From: Botryotinia globosa
Taxonomy: Eukaryota; Ascomycota; Leotiomycetes; Helotiales; Sclerotiniaceae
Reading direction: 5' to 3'
Length of the DNA: 64,000 nucleotides
Assembly: GCA_014898425.1 (NCBI GenBank)
Contig: RCSZ01000011.1
Location: 1,238,501-1,302,500, forward strand
How positions within the stretch are numbered: position 1 is the first letter of the stretch; each line of letters begins with the position of its first letter. The notes below the pieces were generated by a model that searched no databases, was not told the origin of the DNA, and saw only the letters and a list, made by a program, of their open reading frames with translations. Positions 1-12,445 of the stretch are shown here, in pieces. The translations under genes and the position numbers were made by a program.

Positions 1-509
1 TAGATGGGGTTATGAAAGATGGTGTTCGGGAGAGAAATGCGCGCAATGGTAAAATGGGGAGAGACGCTAATGCCAGTACAGAATCACTGGTTGGTAGTGT
101 CAGGAGCGAGGTTCCAGAAGGATATGAGCGGAAGTACGATGACGAAGTGGAAGATTATGTAACAGTGAAGATTGCAGATGATGGAGGAAAGGGGAAGGAG
201 AACAAGCATTTAAGTGCGGGGGAGAGTGGTGTTGGGCCCGAAAGTTCCCCTTCGTATAGTTTCGCGGATGGAGTAAGCGAAATTGAAGGACAAGGGGGAT
301 TGGGCATACTAGATACACCTCAGGGGGGTGGCAAGGGCAAAGAAATTCCAGAGAACCTGAGGACAACGATGAACCTCGATGGACGGGATGATGTCAATCA
401 TGTGAGTCCAAGTCTTTCGGCTGTGGGGGCTCATTCACGTCCGGGACCAGAGAGATTTTACTCGGCGCGGGAAACTCCAGAGGAGGCTAAGAATACTAAG
501 GAGACCTAG
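1..509 (+). CDS. 3' end of an unidentified gene (C-terminal 168 or so residues)
   Basis: The reading frame is already open at the window start (first full codon at position 3) and ends at TAG 507-509, so this is the C-terminal part of a longer protein whose start lies outside the window. The visible part is hydrophilic and low in complexity, rich in Gly, Glu, Lys and Ser, with stretches such as GGKGKENK and GGGKGKEIPENL. No domain, signal or membrane segment is seen. The tail looks disordered, as is common in fungal regulatory or membrane-protein tails. Function unknown; I call it coding because the frame stays open with ordinary codon use for about 500 nt and the neighbouring DNA then becomes stop-rich. 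Confidence 0.55.
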   Translation, partial: DGVMKDGVRERNARNGKMGRDANASTESLVGSVRSEVPEGYERKYDDEVEDYVTVKIADDGGKGKENKHLSAGESGVGPESSPSYSFADGVSEIEGQGGLGILDTPQGGGKGKEIPENLRTTMNLDGRDDVNHVSPSLSAVGAHSRPGPERFYSARETPEEAKNTKET

Positions 510-1803
510 AAGGGAGTCTCTCACATGTGCTTTAGAGGGGTTAAATGATATTTAATGTCTGGAATGGATAGAATGGGTCACGGGAGTTTTATTGCATTAA
601 CACCAGCACCATTGTGCAGAAGTCAATAGACTGAGTACTTGTATTAGTATGATAGCGTATACCAAAAAGCGATAGAGACGACTAGCAAATAACGAATAGA
701 TTCATATTATAATTCTTCGACTTTTTGGTTTCTGCATTTACTTCAAGGTGTGCATGATACCAGAATACTCATTCGGAATTTGAGGCTGTGATCTGCGTGT
801 CAAGACAAATCTTGGAAGGGGTGTCCTGGGCGGCTTCAAAAGTTCCAAAGTTGATAGTGAATATATGAATATTCTATATACCACGACCTCTTATTATTGA
901 TGTCACGCAATACCACCCCTCTATGAATTGTACCGAACGGTCGTGGATAAGTCGTCGAGTCGCACGGAGGGTTGTAATTCGCCGATTTATGGATACTCAG
1001 ATTTTCGTCAAGATCTTCCAGACAATATGGTGAAATAACCTTATTGATACGTTTTCCTACTCTATTTGATACATAACCTTATACAAAGTTCTCTCAAATG
1101 GATGAAATTGTTACTGTATAAGGTTAAGCTTTTTGATTGGTCAATGAAGTCGCGGCTCCGATCCCCGATGTAATTAATTAAAGCGCGAATTTGACAAAAA
1201 CAAAAACAACCTTTGGATTGAACTTCCACTTTGGAGACCGATGTGTATCTGTGACAATCGAGGGAACCACGTTTGTATGCCTTTTATTATGGATAAGCTA
1301 ATATTCCTTGAATCGTTGGAATTTGCATCTTGAACTTCATTTTTGCCTAGGCATTCATCTTGGCACACCAACCTAATGTGGCAGGTCTCAACGTTATCGT
1401 GCTCTCGGCTTCCTGAATGCCGGGATTGGTATCGCGGCATTTGGATTGCAGATACTCAAGTGGTTTTTGTTATCTGAAGCTGATGTGTCACTCATTGTTA
1501 ACCTTCCTAAATGTTGTCTCTCGTTTTAAGAATAGAATCTTCGGGTACTAGATGAGCTTCTCGAAAGAGAAGGTAGAGATCTATGTATGTACAGCCAAGG
1601 TGGCCAAGGTGGCCAAGCTTGCCAAGTGGTTCACAATCTTGAAGAAATCCTTTCACATACCTATTCGCGCCGAGGGGAAACCACAAGGCAGAGTTGATGG
1701 GAAACAGTGAATGGCAAAGCCACAATATTGATACATATATATACCTGAGCATCATGGTCTAAGTGAAGGTTTTAGATCCGTTTCTTACTCCTCAAGTGCC
1801 ACC
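510..1803. other. Intergenic region, no gene seen
   Basis: About 1.3 kb between the edge gene and the carboxypeptidase. No reading frame here has a recognisable product, and no tRNA or repeat is evident. Just upstream of the carboxypeptidase a TATATATA stretch lies near 1735, and a short direct duplication (GGTGGCCAA twice) lies near 1597-1616. Confidence 0.6.
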
Positions 1804-3180
1804 ATGAAGCTCACATCATTGTATTGCATCGCGGCTCTCGCTCCCATTTTTTCTCAGGGATGTCTTCTCCCAGAAGAAAGGGAAGGAAAACCAAGAGTCC
1901 TTCGTCGTCAAACTAGTAACGGCGTACCAATCGGGACTGGTGATCGCTACAGCGCTGGTACTATTGCACCACGAGGTGTAGGATCTCAAACCACCACTTT
2001 CACCACACTCTTGAACGTCAACGAGATCACAAGTGGACTCAAAGCTCTCGCGAGTGTATACGGCATCACCACTTTCACCACCCCATACAAAACATATAAT
2101 GGTGCTTCCATCACTGGCGCTAAAGTTGGAGGTAATGGAACATGTAATGATGCCATTCGCGTGTATTTGAATGGAGCCATCCACGCAAGAGAGCGAGGTT
2201 CTGCTGATGGCCTGTTGTTATTTATTAGTGATCTCTTGTATGCAAACAAGAATGGTCTCGGTTTGAAATTCGGTTCAAAGTCTTACACCAATGCTCAGGT
2301 GAAGACTGCCTTGTCGACAGGAATCGTGTTTATTCCGCTTAGCAACCCTGATGGTGTTGCTTATGATCAGTCCACCAACAGCTGTTGGCGTAAGAACCGA
2401 AACCCAGCATCGGGAACTGGTGCTTCTACTGGTGTGGACTTAAACCGCAACTTTGACTTTGTGTGGGACTTGACCAAGTGGGCTCCAAGCGTTCGAAGTG
2501 AAGTTGCATCTTCCAGTCCTTCTTCTCAACAATTCCATGGTAGGTACTTTTGTTTCTCTGTTCCTGGGTAATTCGACTCTAACCAATTTCACTCTATAGG
2601 TACCGCCGCCTTCTCAGAACCAGAAACCAAAAGCATCAAATGGGTAATGGACACCTACTCCAAAGTTCGCTGGTTCATCGATCTTCACTCTTACACCGGT
2701 GACGTTCTCTACTCCTGGGGAAGTGACACAAACCAAGCCTCCTATCCTACCATGAACTTCCTCAACACGGCCTACAACTCAGTCCGCGGAATCGTATCCG
2801 ATACTCCTGGTTCTGGTTCCGGCTACGGTGAATACTCACCCACAGCCGAAGCTACCGTCAACAAAGCTGCTGCAACAAAGGTCGGTGCAGGTATGAGTGC
2901 CGCTGCTGGACGCACGTACTCTGTTATCCCATCTGCGTCATTATATCCAACCAGCGGCTCTAGTGATGATTATTCCTACTCCAGACATTTCGCCGACACA
3001 ACCAAGAATCTTATCCATGGTTACACCATTGAATTTGGATTTGGAAACTCGGCATCTAGTTGTCCATTCTACCCCACTCAATCTCAGCATAACCTCAATT
3101 TGCAAGAGATTGGAGCTGGGTACATGGAGTTTTTGCTTGCTGCTGTTAGCTTGGGATTGGGTGATGCTACGACTTGTTAA
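1804..3180 (+). CDS. Secreted zinc metallocarboxypeptidase (peptidase family M14)
   Basis: Two exons, 1804-2539 and 2600-3180, joined across a 60-nt intron (donor GTAGGT, acceptor CTATAG), give 438 residues. Residues 1-19 form a signal peptide, and an RRQT processing-like site near 34-37 suggests a short propeptide. The M14 zinc site is visible: HARE (His127 and Glu130), the third ligand His275 in DLHSYTGD, the substrate-binding LNRNFD near 213-218, and the catalytic Glu390 in TIEFGFGN. Splicing restores GTAAFSEPET, a typical M14 stretch, which supports the intron. The family removes C-terminal residues from extracellular peptides; the role here is probably nutritional protein digestion outside the cell. 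The start follows a CCACC Kozak-like context. Whether it has A, B or broad specificity cannot be read from the sequence. Confidence 0.93.
2540..2599 (+). other. Intron of the carboxypeptidase gene
   Basis: Starts GTAGGTAC and ends CTATAG. A possible branch site is CTAAC near 2579-2583. Removal keeps phase 1 and joins the two M14 halves in frame. Confidence 0.9.
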
Positions 3181-4427
3181 GGAGGTGTTGAATGGAAACA
3201 TACTTGGAGATGGAGATTAGGATTTAGGTCTTATGTTTCGTTCGTTCGCTTCGCTTGTGTATTTGGAAATGAAATGGCTGTAGTCAAGTGATGCATACAA
3301 TAGTTAGCTTGGTTAATGAATCCATTTCAACCCCATTCAACTGCTCATTCACTGCTCGTTGTTTCTAGTAGTCCCAATTTTGTTGATTTGACGCTTGGTT
3401 TTTCTGAACATTCCCCGGAGAACTCCCTATTCGATGGTAAAAGTAATATGATTTCTGGGAAGTGAGCTAGCTCATTTGGTAACATTCTTTAGTTGACAAT
3501 AGCCAATTTGTCTTCAAGATGATGCTATAATAAAATAACAAAACAGTACTCACTCATAGAATACATTTCGGTCACCATGACGGTACACAGTCTCCGTTCG
3601 GAGAACTCATAATGCCCAATGACTTGCCTAGTGGACTAAGATCCCCCAGCTGTTAGCTTCCCATTACCAGGGTTTCCAATAGGACATATTGAAGACTATT
3701 CTCGAGTGACGTTTCATTCATGGATCGGTTCGTCTCTCTTGATCGTTATTATTCCTAACGGAATGATATATTCGTGGGTTTGTATGAAAGACAAGCGAGA
3801 GGCCGACAGTGCTAGATAGGAGCTAGGAAACACCAAACATAGCTACTCGATGCAGTAAACCTATCACGTGTGTTTCAAATCATTGGTTCAAAGCCAATTC
3901 AATGAGATTCATAACCCGATTTAGAGAATCTGGGGTGGATGGGGTGAAGCCACCCATGTTTAAAAGAGGTTTGGTTGCAAAGCTAGATGGCCTGGATCGA
4001 CTAACTCGAGGGACCAAGAGTTTAACTTTGGAACTGGAGACTAGAGGCCGCACAATTTTTTTGGAATGGATATTTCGTCATGATCGATATGTAAATTTTG
4101 TGTTGAATTTCTTTTTATCCTCAACTTTTCATTCTTTCTGTACAATAAATTTGGATATCGTATACTTGCAATTCGCGCGGACGATGTACACGATATAATA
4201 CTATAATATTTAATTTTTAATTATCACACAAACATTTGACGTCTTTCAATCCTTAAGATCAATACACATATTCGAATACCTTCGGTTTCATGCAGCCATA
4301 TACACACATCATCAATCATCAACGTCGGCGCAAACATCCAGCTACTCGCAATACCTAGCACCGGTACAAACGATTCCTATCTTGCATTTTACAATACTGG
4401 CACAAGCATAGCATAGCATCGTCCTCA
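3181..4427. other. Intergenic region
   Basis: Holds the 3' flank of the carboxypeptidase and the 5' flank of the next gene. An open frame of 98 codons at 3902-4198 has no recognisable features and is not annotated. An A+T-rich stretch (4190-4230) precedes the downstream gene. Confidence 0.55.
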
Positions 4428-5159
4428 ATGTCCACCATCACTGCCGAGATCGAAACCCTCTCAATGTCCAACATCACCACCGAGATCGAACACCTCTCAA
4501 TCTCCAGCCTTGGCATAAACAATCATCCACCGAGGAGCATAATCAGCTCGGGCACCATAGCCCAACAACCTCAACCTGACAATGTTGACTCGACTACTAT
4601 ACCATCACCTGCACCTATTCGAAAATGGCGCTGGCCAAAGCCATCTGAGAGAAGAAAGAAAGCAGTAACACTAGATACCAATACCAACACCCTCCCACCA
4701 GCTCCAACCCCTAGTGAAGGGATCTGGGAAAACGAAATACCCCAGGTACCCTCTTGGAGCACTACTCTCTCATGCTCATCCTCATCCTCACAATCACAAC
4801 TCCTCGCTGCCCCAGATCGTTCATCCCCCACCCTATCCCTCACCGAGGGTTTCGAAAAATACTGGGAAGACATCTCCGACGAAGAAATGACCACGTACAT
4901 CCCCTCCAACATCATCGCGATCTGGGAGGAGGTAATCGCACAAAAACGTGTGCATGCGAAAGCAGCGGGCGCAGAATACGAGAGAGTGTTGGAGGAAGAG
5001 CTTGAGGAGAGATATGGTGCGATGTTGAGGTATAAGGAGGAGAAGAATGAGGCGTGGTCTGTGGATGCATTGTTGGACATGGTGGAGGAATGTGATTTGT
5101 TTGGGTGGGTGAGGGAGATGGGGAAGAGGGTGTTTTGGGAGGGGGGTGGGGTGAATTAG
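4428..5159 (+). CDS. Hypothetical protein, Ser/Thr/Pro-rich N-terminus and acidic helical C-terminus
   Basis: A single-exon frame of 243 residues. The N-terminus contains an imperfect duplication: MSTITAEIETLSM followed by MSNITTEIEHLSI. Residues 30-140 are Ser/Pro/Thr-rich and probably disordered, with a basic patch (KWRWPKPSERRKK, about 66-78). The last 110 residues are rich in Glu and aromatic residues (FEKYWEDISDEEM, YERVLEEELEERYGAML) and look helical. I do not recognise the family. The complementary strand of the same stretch also has a long open frame (4571-5080), but its product is Ser-runs typical of an antisense shadow, so I prefer the plus strand. Function unknown. Confidence 0.6.
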   Translation: MSTITAEIETLSMSNITTEIEHLSISSLGINNHPPRSIISSGTIAQQPQPDNVDSTTIPSPAPIRKWRWPKPSERRKKAVTLDTNTNTLPPAPTPSEGIWENEIPQVPSWSTTLSCSSSSSQSQLLAAPDRSSPTLSLTEGFEKYWEDISDEEMTTYIPSNIIAIWEEVIAQKRVHAKAAGAEYERVLEEELEERYGAMLRYKEEKNEAWSVDALLDMVEECDLFGWVREMGKRVFWEGGGVN

Positions 5160-6239
5160 ATGGATAATGGATGATGGAAAAAATGAAGGGAGAAGAGGTG
5201 GGGGAGTTAGGTAACCTTATATATCACATGTTTTAGCGATGAGGGATGGTTCATCCCCACAGCCCAACTCAGCGCAGCTATCTCCCGTATCACGAAATAC
5301 CAAAAGTCTATATAAATTGCATGATCAAAGTCTCCGAATGAATCCTAGATTAACCCATGCATCGTACGCTCCAAAGTCCGCAACATTCTTTCGAGTTTCG
5401 CTCTCGCCTCCTGTCACTCCCAACTGCTGACTACACACACATGGTATATCAACCAACTACCAAATGATCTCATCATTCACACGAGCTCATCTCTGTCCCC
5501 ACTCAACATGTGGAACTCAAAACCAAGCCTCCCATTCTTTATTCCCTTCCTATCTACGATTTTATCCCAATACCGCAACTCCAGATTTCCAAACCTTCAA
5601 ATTAGGTTCCTCAGGGATTTCAGATCCGAACACTCACTCGACTCCTTCCTTATGTATCCTCTTCTCACAACCCCAAAAACCCAAACCCCTTCAAGGACAA
5701 ACCACTTAACCACGAATACTATCCTACCATCCAAGAAGCCTTCCACTGAGTTTCAAATTCAGATGCAGATTTCCTCTTTTTTCATTACATAGAATTCCCC
5801 CTAGTCAACAACCAAGAAATTCATTTCAACAACAAATCAATTCTCACAGCATCACCACTCTTCCACGTCCTCTCATTTGATTCCCCCATTAAGAGGTAGA
5901 GATATTTCATAGCAAATACTTTAGCGAAGAAAATCGATGTGTTCATCTCACAAACTCCAACACAACAGGAATATCTTTAGATAAACATATAATAGCAAGA
6001 ACCTGAAGTGGATGATGTAATGATCTATTCTCTATTTCTATTCTTCATTCCAAGCTTTCATCTTGATATGAATATTTAACTAATGTAATGAACTTCTCTT
6101 TTCGTCCATGATTCAAAAATATATGTGTATGTACGTAGCTAGTTCCATGCCTGCTGTGCCATGAAACTTGTCTCAAGCCCATGCCTAAGTTCTCGCGCGC
6201 AAAATTGTATTAAAATACAACGAAAGGAAGAGTTTCATA
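5160..6239. other. Intergenic region between convergent genes
   Basis: About 1.1 kb of 3' flanking DNA shared by the hypothetical gene and the minus-strand IBTK-like gene. Short overlapping frames at 5464-5792 show no domain and biased T/C composition; I see no supportable gene. Confidence 0.5.
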
Positions 6240-9200
6240 TCATTGTGCAGCGTTAGTTTTCTCCTGTGGTCTCCCCCTTCCCCGCCTTCCACTTCCACTG
6301 CCTCCACCCTTAACGGGTTCTCCTCCACTCCTACCCCTCACAGGTTCACCGCCACCGCCACCGCCACCACCTCTCCCCCGACCTCCTCTACCTCTCGTCC
6401 CACCCTTTCCTCTCCCGCTGCCACTCTTCGAACCACCTCGCCCCGCTCCACTGCTAAAAGCCTTCATCCTCTGTGCTTCTTCCTCAATTGCTCTCTTACT
6501 TTCCTGATCCCACCACTCCTGAAATTTCTGCTCCTCTTGAATTTCCTGAAGACTTCTCTTTGCAACTGCTTCTTTGATTACTTCTTGTTCTCTCTGTTGC
6601 ATTCCAATGATATCGGCCATTGATAATTGCAGAGAGGGCTCTGCCTTGGATGCTGGCGCTTTATATGACTTAGAATGAGGAATGAGTGGAGTAGATTTAG
6701 ATGATGGTATTGGTTGTTTTGATAGACCAGGTGACGGCTTTTGTGCTTTTGTGATGCTGTTGCTATCATTCCTTTTCTGTCCAGAGAATCTAGTATCTGG
6801 AGATGCAACTCGGCGTGCAGTCGAAGGAGTATTGGCTGGTGAGATCGCTGGCGAAATCGTTGGCAGTGGTGCTAGAGACACTGGTGAAGATTTATTCTCT
6901 TTATCAAGAATATCCTTAAGATTTGTTCTCGAACCGACACCCGCAACTTGCCAAGGCGACGATGCCTTTTCTTTGCCTTTACTCACGGGAGTCTGTACAG
7001 CTTGCTGAAATGCCGCCTGTTGTTTCTTGCGTTCCTTCTGCGAGAGTCTTGGGGTTGCCGACTTAGCAGTTGCTTCTTCATCCTTGGCCTTCTGGGCAGA
7101 GAGGCTCAGGGATAAATTGGAAGTACGACTTGTTGATGCCTGGGCCATGATCTCTTTCATATCGAGCTTCAGTGAAAGATTGGGGGAAGACCAGGTTTTA
7201 GTTGCCGATTGAGGTGTGTCAGGGGCGTATTTAATTCCCAAACCAGCAGAACTTGGTAGGTCCGTAGGAGACCCTGACTCTACAATCCTGGGAGTTGAGC
7301 TGCTTGTAGGAAACCTTGGAGTGGCTGGACCACCTGGAGAAGCAGAAGTCAAATCGGTAGTCAAGTTCAAGTCAGGTGGACTTCCAGGCAGTTCGTCGTC
7401 GTCCATATCGAACATAAGATCGGCCACTACATCCTTAGGACGTATACTTGGGCTGAATGGTTCGTTCTTCGCCACCCTGGATCTTCTCCTGGCTTTCTCG
7501 TTACCGGGAGAGGACAAATTATCATCAATACTTCCCATACGCATCTTAAAGGACGAAGATAATCGACTATCCTCATCTTTAAGATGAGCACGAAACATCA
7601 TATCTCCAAGCCTACGACGCCTTTCCTCGTCTATATCCTCTGCTAATTCCGGATACTTCTCGTGTAAGTCTAGATCAGCTCGGCCACTTTTTGCAAACGG
7701 CAGACAATGTACTTGATTGTCGCGTACGACTTCATCCAATTCGAGGACAAGCTCCTCGTCAAGATCGTCAAGTAGGCTATTTGAAGTTAGTATTGTACAT
7801 AACCAGATACTAAGATATTCCAGCTCATCAAAACTCCGAGAATAGACTTACTGGTTCTCAAGCATTGATTCCAGCTGTAAACACATATACTCAAGGCCAG
7901 CATGTTTAAGCTCGATGATTGAGCAAGGTGCTATAGCATTGACAATATTGCACACATTACGGGTAGTGACTTTGAGAATATTAGTATTACTTGTAAAAGA
8001 GTCTGTGACATGTGAGGTGCGGAAAGAACATACCGAACCGGCCCAAAACGTGCTGACAAATTTGGGATAATCTATCGATCATCAACTCGTTTGCAACACT
8101 CATGACATCCAAGATAAGTTCCGAGAATTCATCGATGTCCGTCGAGACTATGTGGTCAAAAAGCTCAGGCCCCATATCAACATATAGATAACGTAATACG
8201 ACCTCGAAGATTTCTGGTGCAATATGCTTCAAATCAATCCTGATCGGGCCTGTATTTTCCGCACGTCTACCAGCAAGCCATTGACCTCCAGACCGACCAT
8301 TGAATAGACCATCAAAGAAAGGACATCGTTGGCATGCAAGCGCACTGTGAATAGGAATTTCCCCTCCATCCAACTCAACAAGAGCATCACAACTGTCAAA
8401 AAATTTCTCGTCTTTGATTGCATTGTCCATATCAGTGGTTATTGAATCTGAGGGCCGTCTGTGAAGCCCAGGCCCATTGAAGTATTCCATATTCAGATAG
8501 GAACCAAGTTCCATAAGTTGACCCCTAACCTTTCTATACCTGAAAGCCAAGTGTGGGTAGTAATTTGCAAAGTTCCAAACATCAGCAACTTCATCCTGGT
8601 AAAGAAAGATAACAACGTTGACGAGAGTGATGAAATCCAGGCCGCTGAAAGTGATTCTTATCCTACCACTCGTGCCTTTCTTAATGTTGAGAATATCAGG
8701 TTCTGATTTGGAACGATCGGGGAGCGAAGCGGTTCCACTGTAACGGAACTCGGCTAGAAGTGATCTGAGGACAGAAGATCTACCTGCAACCAAGAAGCTA
8801 TGGACAGGTATTGCGACGTCAGATGTGCTGGTACACAACTCAATATCATAGCCGTTATCAAAATTCTGACCCATGAACAAGTGTTCGACGTCCCCCTCAA
8901 GGTCCGGAGACGTAATGACTGCCGCCAGAACAGACCCACATTCAGATGCTAAATTTTCGAAGCGATCCTTCCATTTTGCATGCTGCTCTGCTGGGTACTC
9001 TGAAGCCACTAGATCTTTTATACTTGACAATGGTTCAAGATCCTCCAACAATTTCTCGTCTTCGATTGTCACTTGAGTCCTAGTCACGTCACAGTCCTTG
9101 CGGACCGCCGCAAATACACCAAAAGGATTACTTCTGACAGCAACTACTTTGGTTAGTCCAGGAACCCGCTGAAACTTGAAGTCCTTGCGATCATAATCAC

Positions 9201-11187
9201 TATTCCCAGTGAAAGAATCCTTATTCTTAGCTCTTTTAACACGTCGCCACACGGCACCAGCCTGAGTGCAAACTATCACGGATCCATTTTCGGCAACACC
9301 AACAGATTTTATTCCATCCCAGTTACCCTTGCGGAGTGACCAAACCCGCTGCGGTTGCGATAGAGCTTCCCTAATTTTTGAGGGGTTGGTCGTCGAAGCT
9401 GCCGCAACCTTCGTATCAACCTTCCTTACATTCAAAGTGTATAAGTCTCCTCTACCAGAAATGGCCGCAATTGTGTCCCCACCAGACTCAATGTTAATGA
9501 TATTGTTCGACTCGTTGTCATAGCGGGTTGTGAATGATGTGCTTTGAAGATAGTAGTTCGTGAAACTTTCATGTAACGGGAATTTGACCATGTTATAGCC
9601 ATAATTCGTGAAAACACAGACTGTATGGTTTTCCAGAAGGCATATAGTTGCACTGTTGATAGCTGAAACTTTAACGATCGATGACTTGAATAGCGATGCC
9701 GCAACTCTACGGGGCACTGGTTGAGCCTCCAAGGATCGGGAATCAGAATCCATGAGGCCTAATTGCCCTTCGTTCTTCCCCCAACAGAACAGTGAGCTAG
9801 ATGTATGAGCCACTGAATGAATAGCAGATGCAGCTATACCAACAATGGTTTCTCTCTTCAGAGGTCCAAAAATTTGGCGCGGAGTTGTGCAAAAGGGTTC
9901 TTCATCCTTTAGTGCAGGGCGAGGTAGATTATAACCTAACTGGCCCCAAGTGTTTGTGCCCCAACTGAAAATCTCTCCTTCAGATGATACAGCAAGGGTA
10001 TGGTTCTGACCGAGAGCAACGGTCGAGATTTTCTTCCCTGCTAAACCACCCTGGTTCACTGGCACATAATTAAAGCGAGTGGTTTCATCACCCATCCCTA
10101 GTCTACCTCCAGGACCAAAGCCACACATGTAAAGGTTTGATTCTGGATCTGTAGTCAAGACAGCACTACTCAACTTGGAAAGAACAACATCTTGTATAAT
10201 GATAGGCCTGTTTTGGATCATGGAGGGAAGCTCCGATACCGTGGTAGGAAAGTTTTCGTGCCCCGCGGCAGGATTGTCATGACGGACAGAGTCTAGGTAG
10301 TTTTCATAAAATTGAAAGAGTAATCGGTCCGGACGCTTCAGTGTTATCCTTTCCGGATACTGACGGTCATCCTGATCACCAAACCCCAATGAAAAGTTTT
10401 TGTTGCTACCAAAAGCAAAAAGCTCATCCCCATCAATACTTTCGGGTTCTGACACATCATTCTTGAGCAACTCAGAATCACCGTCATTGGAGTCGTCATC
10501 TCTTTCATGGCGTCGCAATCTTTGCTCTCTAATGTATTCCCGGATCGATCGTGGTGCGATGGTCGCATTATAGACATCAAACGGGGTATTTCCCTCCCGA
10601 TCCTTGATCTTGATAACTGATGAGTCCGGCTTGGCTCCTGTGTTTCCAGTAGCGCGGTCCTTTGAGTCCCTTTCGATGATCGCCCGAGCAATCGTGACGT
10701 TACCAAAATACAAAGCCCTATGCAATGCTGTCCATCCACTTTCGGTGTCTTGTATGTAGAGGTCGATAGAAGGATGGTCGATAAGGGCGGTGGCGAATTC
10801 TATTGCATTCACAGCTGTCGAAGACGCAGCTCGGTGCAGAACTGTCAACCCAGCATGATCTCTACTATTTAACTCCGCTCGACTGATCGCATTTCCCTGC
10901 CCTTTGGCCCCATTTATGTTTCCAGCAGGACCAGAAGCCTTGCGAGTCTTGCCGAAAGTCTTGGGTGGTGTTCCCAACCCGCCCGAACTGCCTATTTTAT
11001 TCCCAAAGCTGCTGGAAAATGCCGAGCCTCCACCATGTCCCTTCAATGTATGGGATGGATTGGCGACGTTTGCCAATATGCGTCGAAATTTATCGACGTC
11101 ATCTTCGAGATAATGTTTCCAGAGAAGATTGCTCATGTGTGGATAAGGGTGGCAAGAGGGATATCTTCCGATTACTTCAATGAACAC
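6240..11187 (-). CDS. Ankyrin-RCC1-BTB protein resembling inhibitor of Bruton tyrosine kinase (IBTK) family
   Basis: Three exons on the minus strand (11187-8034, 7969-7852, 7776-6240) give 1602 residues. The introns are 64 and 75 nt, and both joins keep frame. If the second methionine (11136, MSNLLWKHYLEDD) is the true start, the length is 1585; I consider that start likely. Domain order: ankyrin repeats (about 108-210, e.g. HAGLTVLHRAASS, GWTALHRALYFGN), an RCC1-type propeller (about 255-640, repeated GxxxxGQLGxG units), two BTB/POZ domains (about 770-900 and 930-1050, e.g. IPIHSALACQRCPFF), then a long disordered tail ending in an RG/GG-rich segment. This is the IBTK architecture; family members act as CUL3 substrate adaptors, so a ubiquitin-ligase role is inferred. 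The RG-rich end suggests RNA or nucleic-acid contact, also inferred. Confidence 0.9.
7777..7851 (-). other. Intron 2 of the IBTK-like gene
   Basis: Donor GTAAGT at 7851 downward, acceptor AAATAG ending at 7777. The flanking exons join as ENH|LLDDLDEELVLELDEVV in frame. Confidence 0.85.
7970..8033 (-). other. Intron 1 of the IBTK-like gene
   Basis: Donor GTATGT (8033 downward) and acceptor CTCAAAG ending at 7970. Removal converts a frame that would stop within about 14 codons into a continuous BTB/BACK-region helix (RNVCNIVNAIAPCSIIEL). Confidence 0.85.
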
Positions 11188-12445
11188 CTAGCTGTGACCT
11201 CGGAGGGACACGGCGTCTTTAAAGGTGTTATGAAGTGGAGGAAGACTCCTGATAATATAGAAGAGAAATAAAGTCTGGTCTTGATCTGCCAGACGTCTGA
11301 ATCGATAGTCCAAGGTGATTTGGGCAATTGTGAAGCGGGGGTGCTTATACGATTGATGGAAAGTTGTACGAGCTTCGATACCTGTAGAGTTTGAGTATCT
11401 TGGTCGATTTTATGTATTCGATTGAATTTGGATGGAAGTATGGAATCTTGCTGTTAATGCATGTTGAAATAGTTGTGAATGAATTGAGTCAGTATCGATA
11501 TAGCTATTGGAAATGTATCGCACAATGTGAAGGCCGCTGATATTGTGCGACGCGATAAATGCCCTGACCAATCGGAATCGCGACTTTAACAGCATGCTTC
11601 CGGAGTATCTTTAACGTGGGGCAAGTATTTGACGAGACCCATCGTTAGCTTTTATGTATCTAGGCGTCATAACTTCTTACCTAGATACGTAATAATTATA
11701 AATTTGAATATTGGTAGCTTTCAATTTTCAAGAATTATACAAGAAGAAGAAGTTTTTAAAGCTTGAGAGGAAAGTTAATATATTGGCATGAAGCTTTCTT
11801 TATATAGAGTATTCGTGCTTTAACTCCAAAAGCCATTTTCTGAAGCGGTGAAGGAAACGGACCCACGTGTTCATGCAATTCTCAAAGCATTCTCGACATT
11901 TTTCTATCATAATCATAATTAAATCGAATTTCAAAAGAAGCTAGAAGGACGCTCGATTATTGGTGCTCATGCTAATCGAAACTCTAATTCACAAAGCACG
12001 TAATTTTGTGCTAAACTATTCCAGTCTTGAGATTCCGATTTCTACAATGATGAACTTTATATGATGACTATAATATTTAGGGCAGGTCTTCAAATGTATC
12101 TATACTTTTTGTCTGTCTTCTGCTAGCCCTTCTTAACATAGCTACAAGCGGAACTTTGGGCCGATGATGCCATCCCAGTGTTCTCTTAGTGTGCTCATCA
12201 TCGCCGGTGAAATATGATTTCATCTTAATTGATTATCAAGTATGAGCAAGCATCACCCATGACCTCCAACTTCTCTGTCGAGCCTTGTAGCGATGGCTGG
12301 ATGAATCCGGTCCTGTGATTGAATTCCTTGATTCTCTCGTTCCTGATGGCCTGGTGATGGCCTCGGCTTCGATGACTCCCAACTTCCGTAAACAGAATCT
12401 TCCAACGTGTCGGATACTCTTTGAAGTGCAACATGTCATTCCATC
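11188..12445. other. Intergenic region, no gene seen
   Basis: Upstream flank of the IBTK-like gene and downstream flank of the SET-domain gene. No frame longer than about 75 codons has any recognisable feature. Moderately AT-rich between 11640 and 12000. Confidence 0.55.

Noticed and set aside
3902..4198. A 98-codon frame
   Set aside because: No recognisable motif, and it runs into AT-rich DNA. Better explained as chance in intergenic sequence.
4571..5080. A 169-codon frame antisense to the hypothetical gene
   Set aside because: Runs of Ser and hydrophobic residues typical of the complement of Glu/Asp-rich coding DNA.
5464..5792. Overlapping frames of 81 and 94 codons
   Set aside because: Pyrimidine-biased intergenic DNA with no domain and no splice-supported extension.
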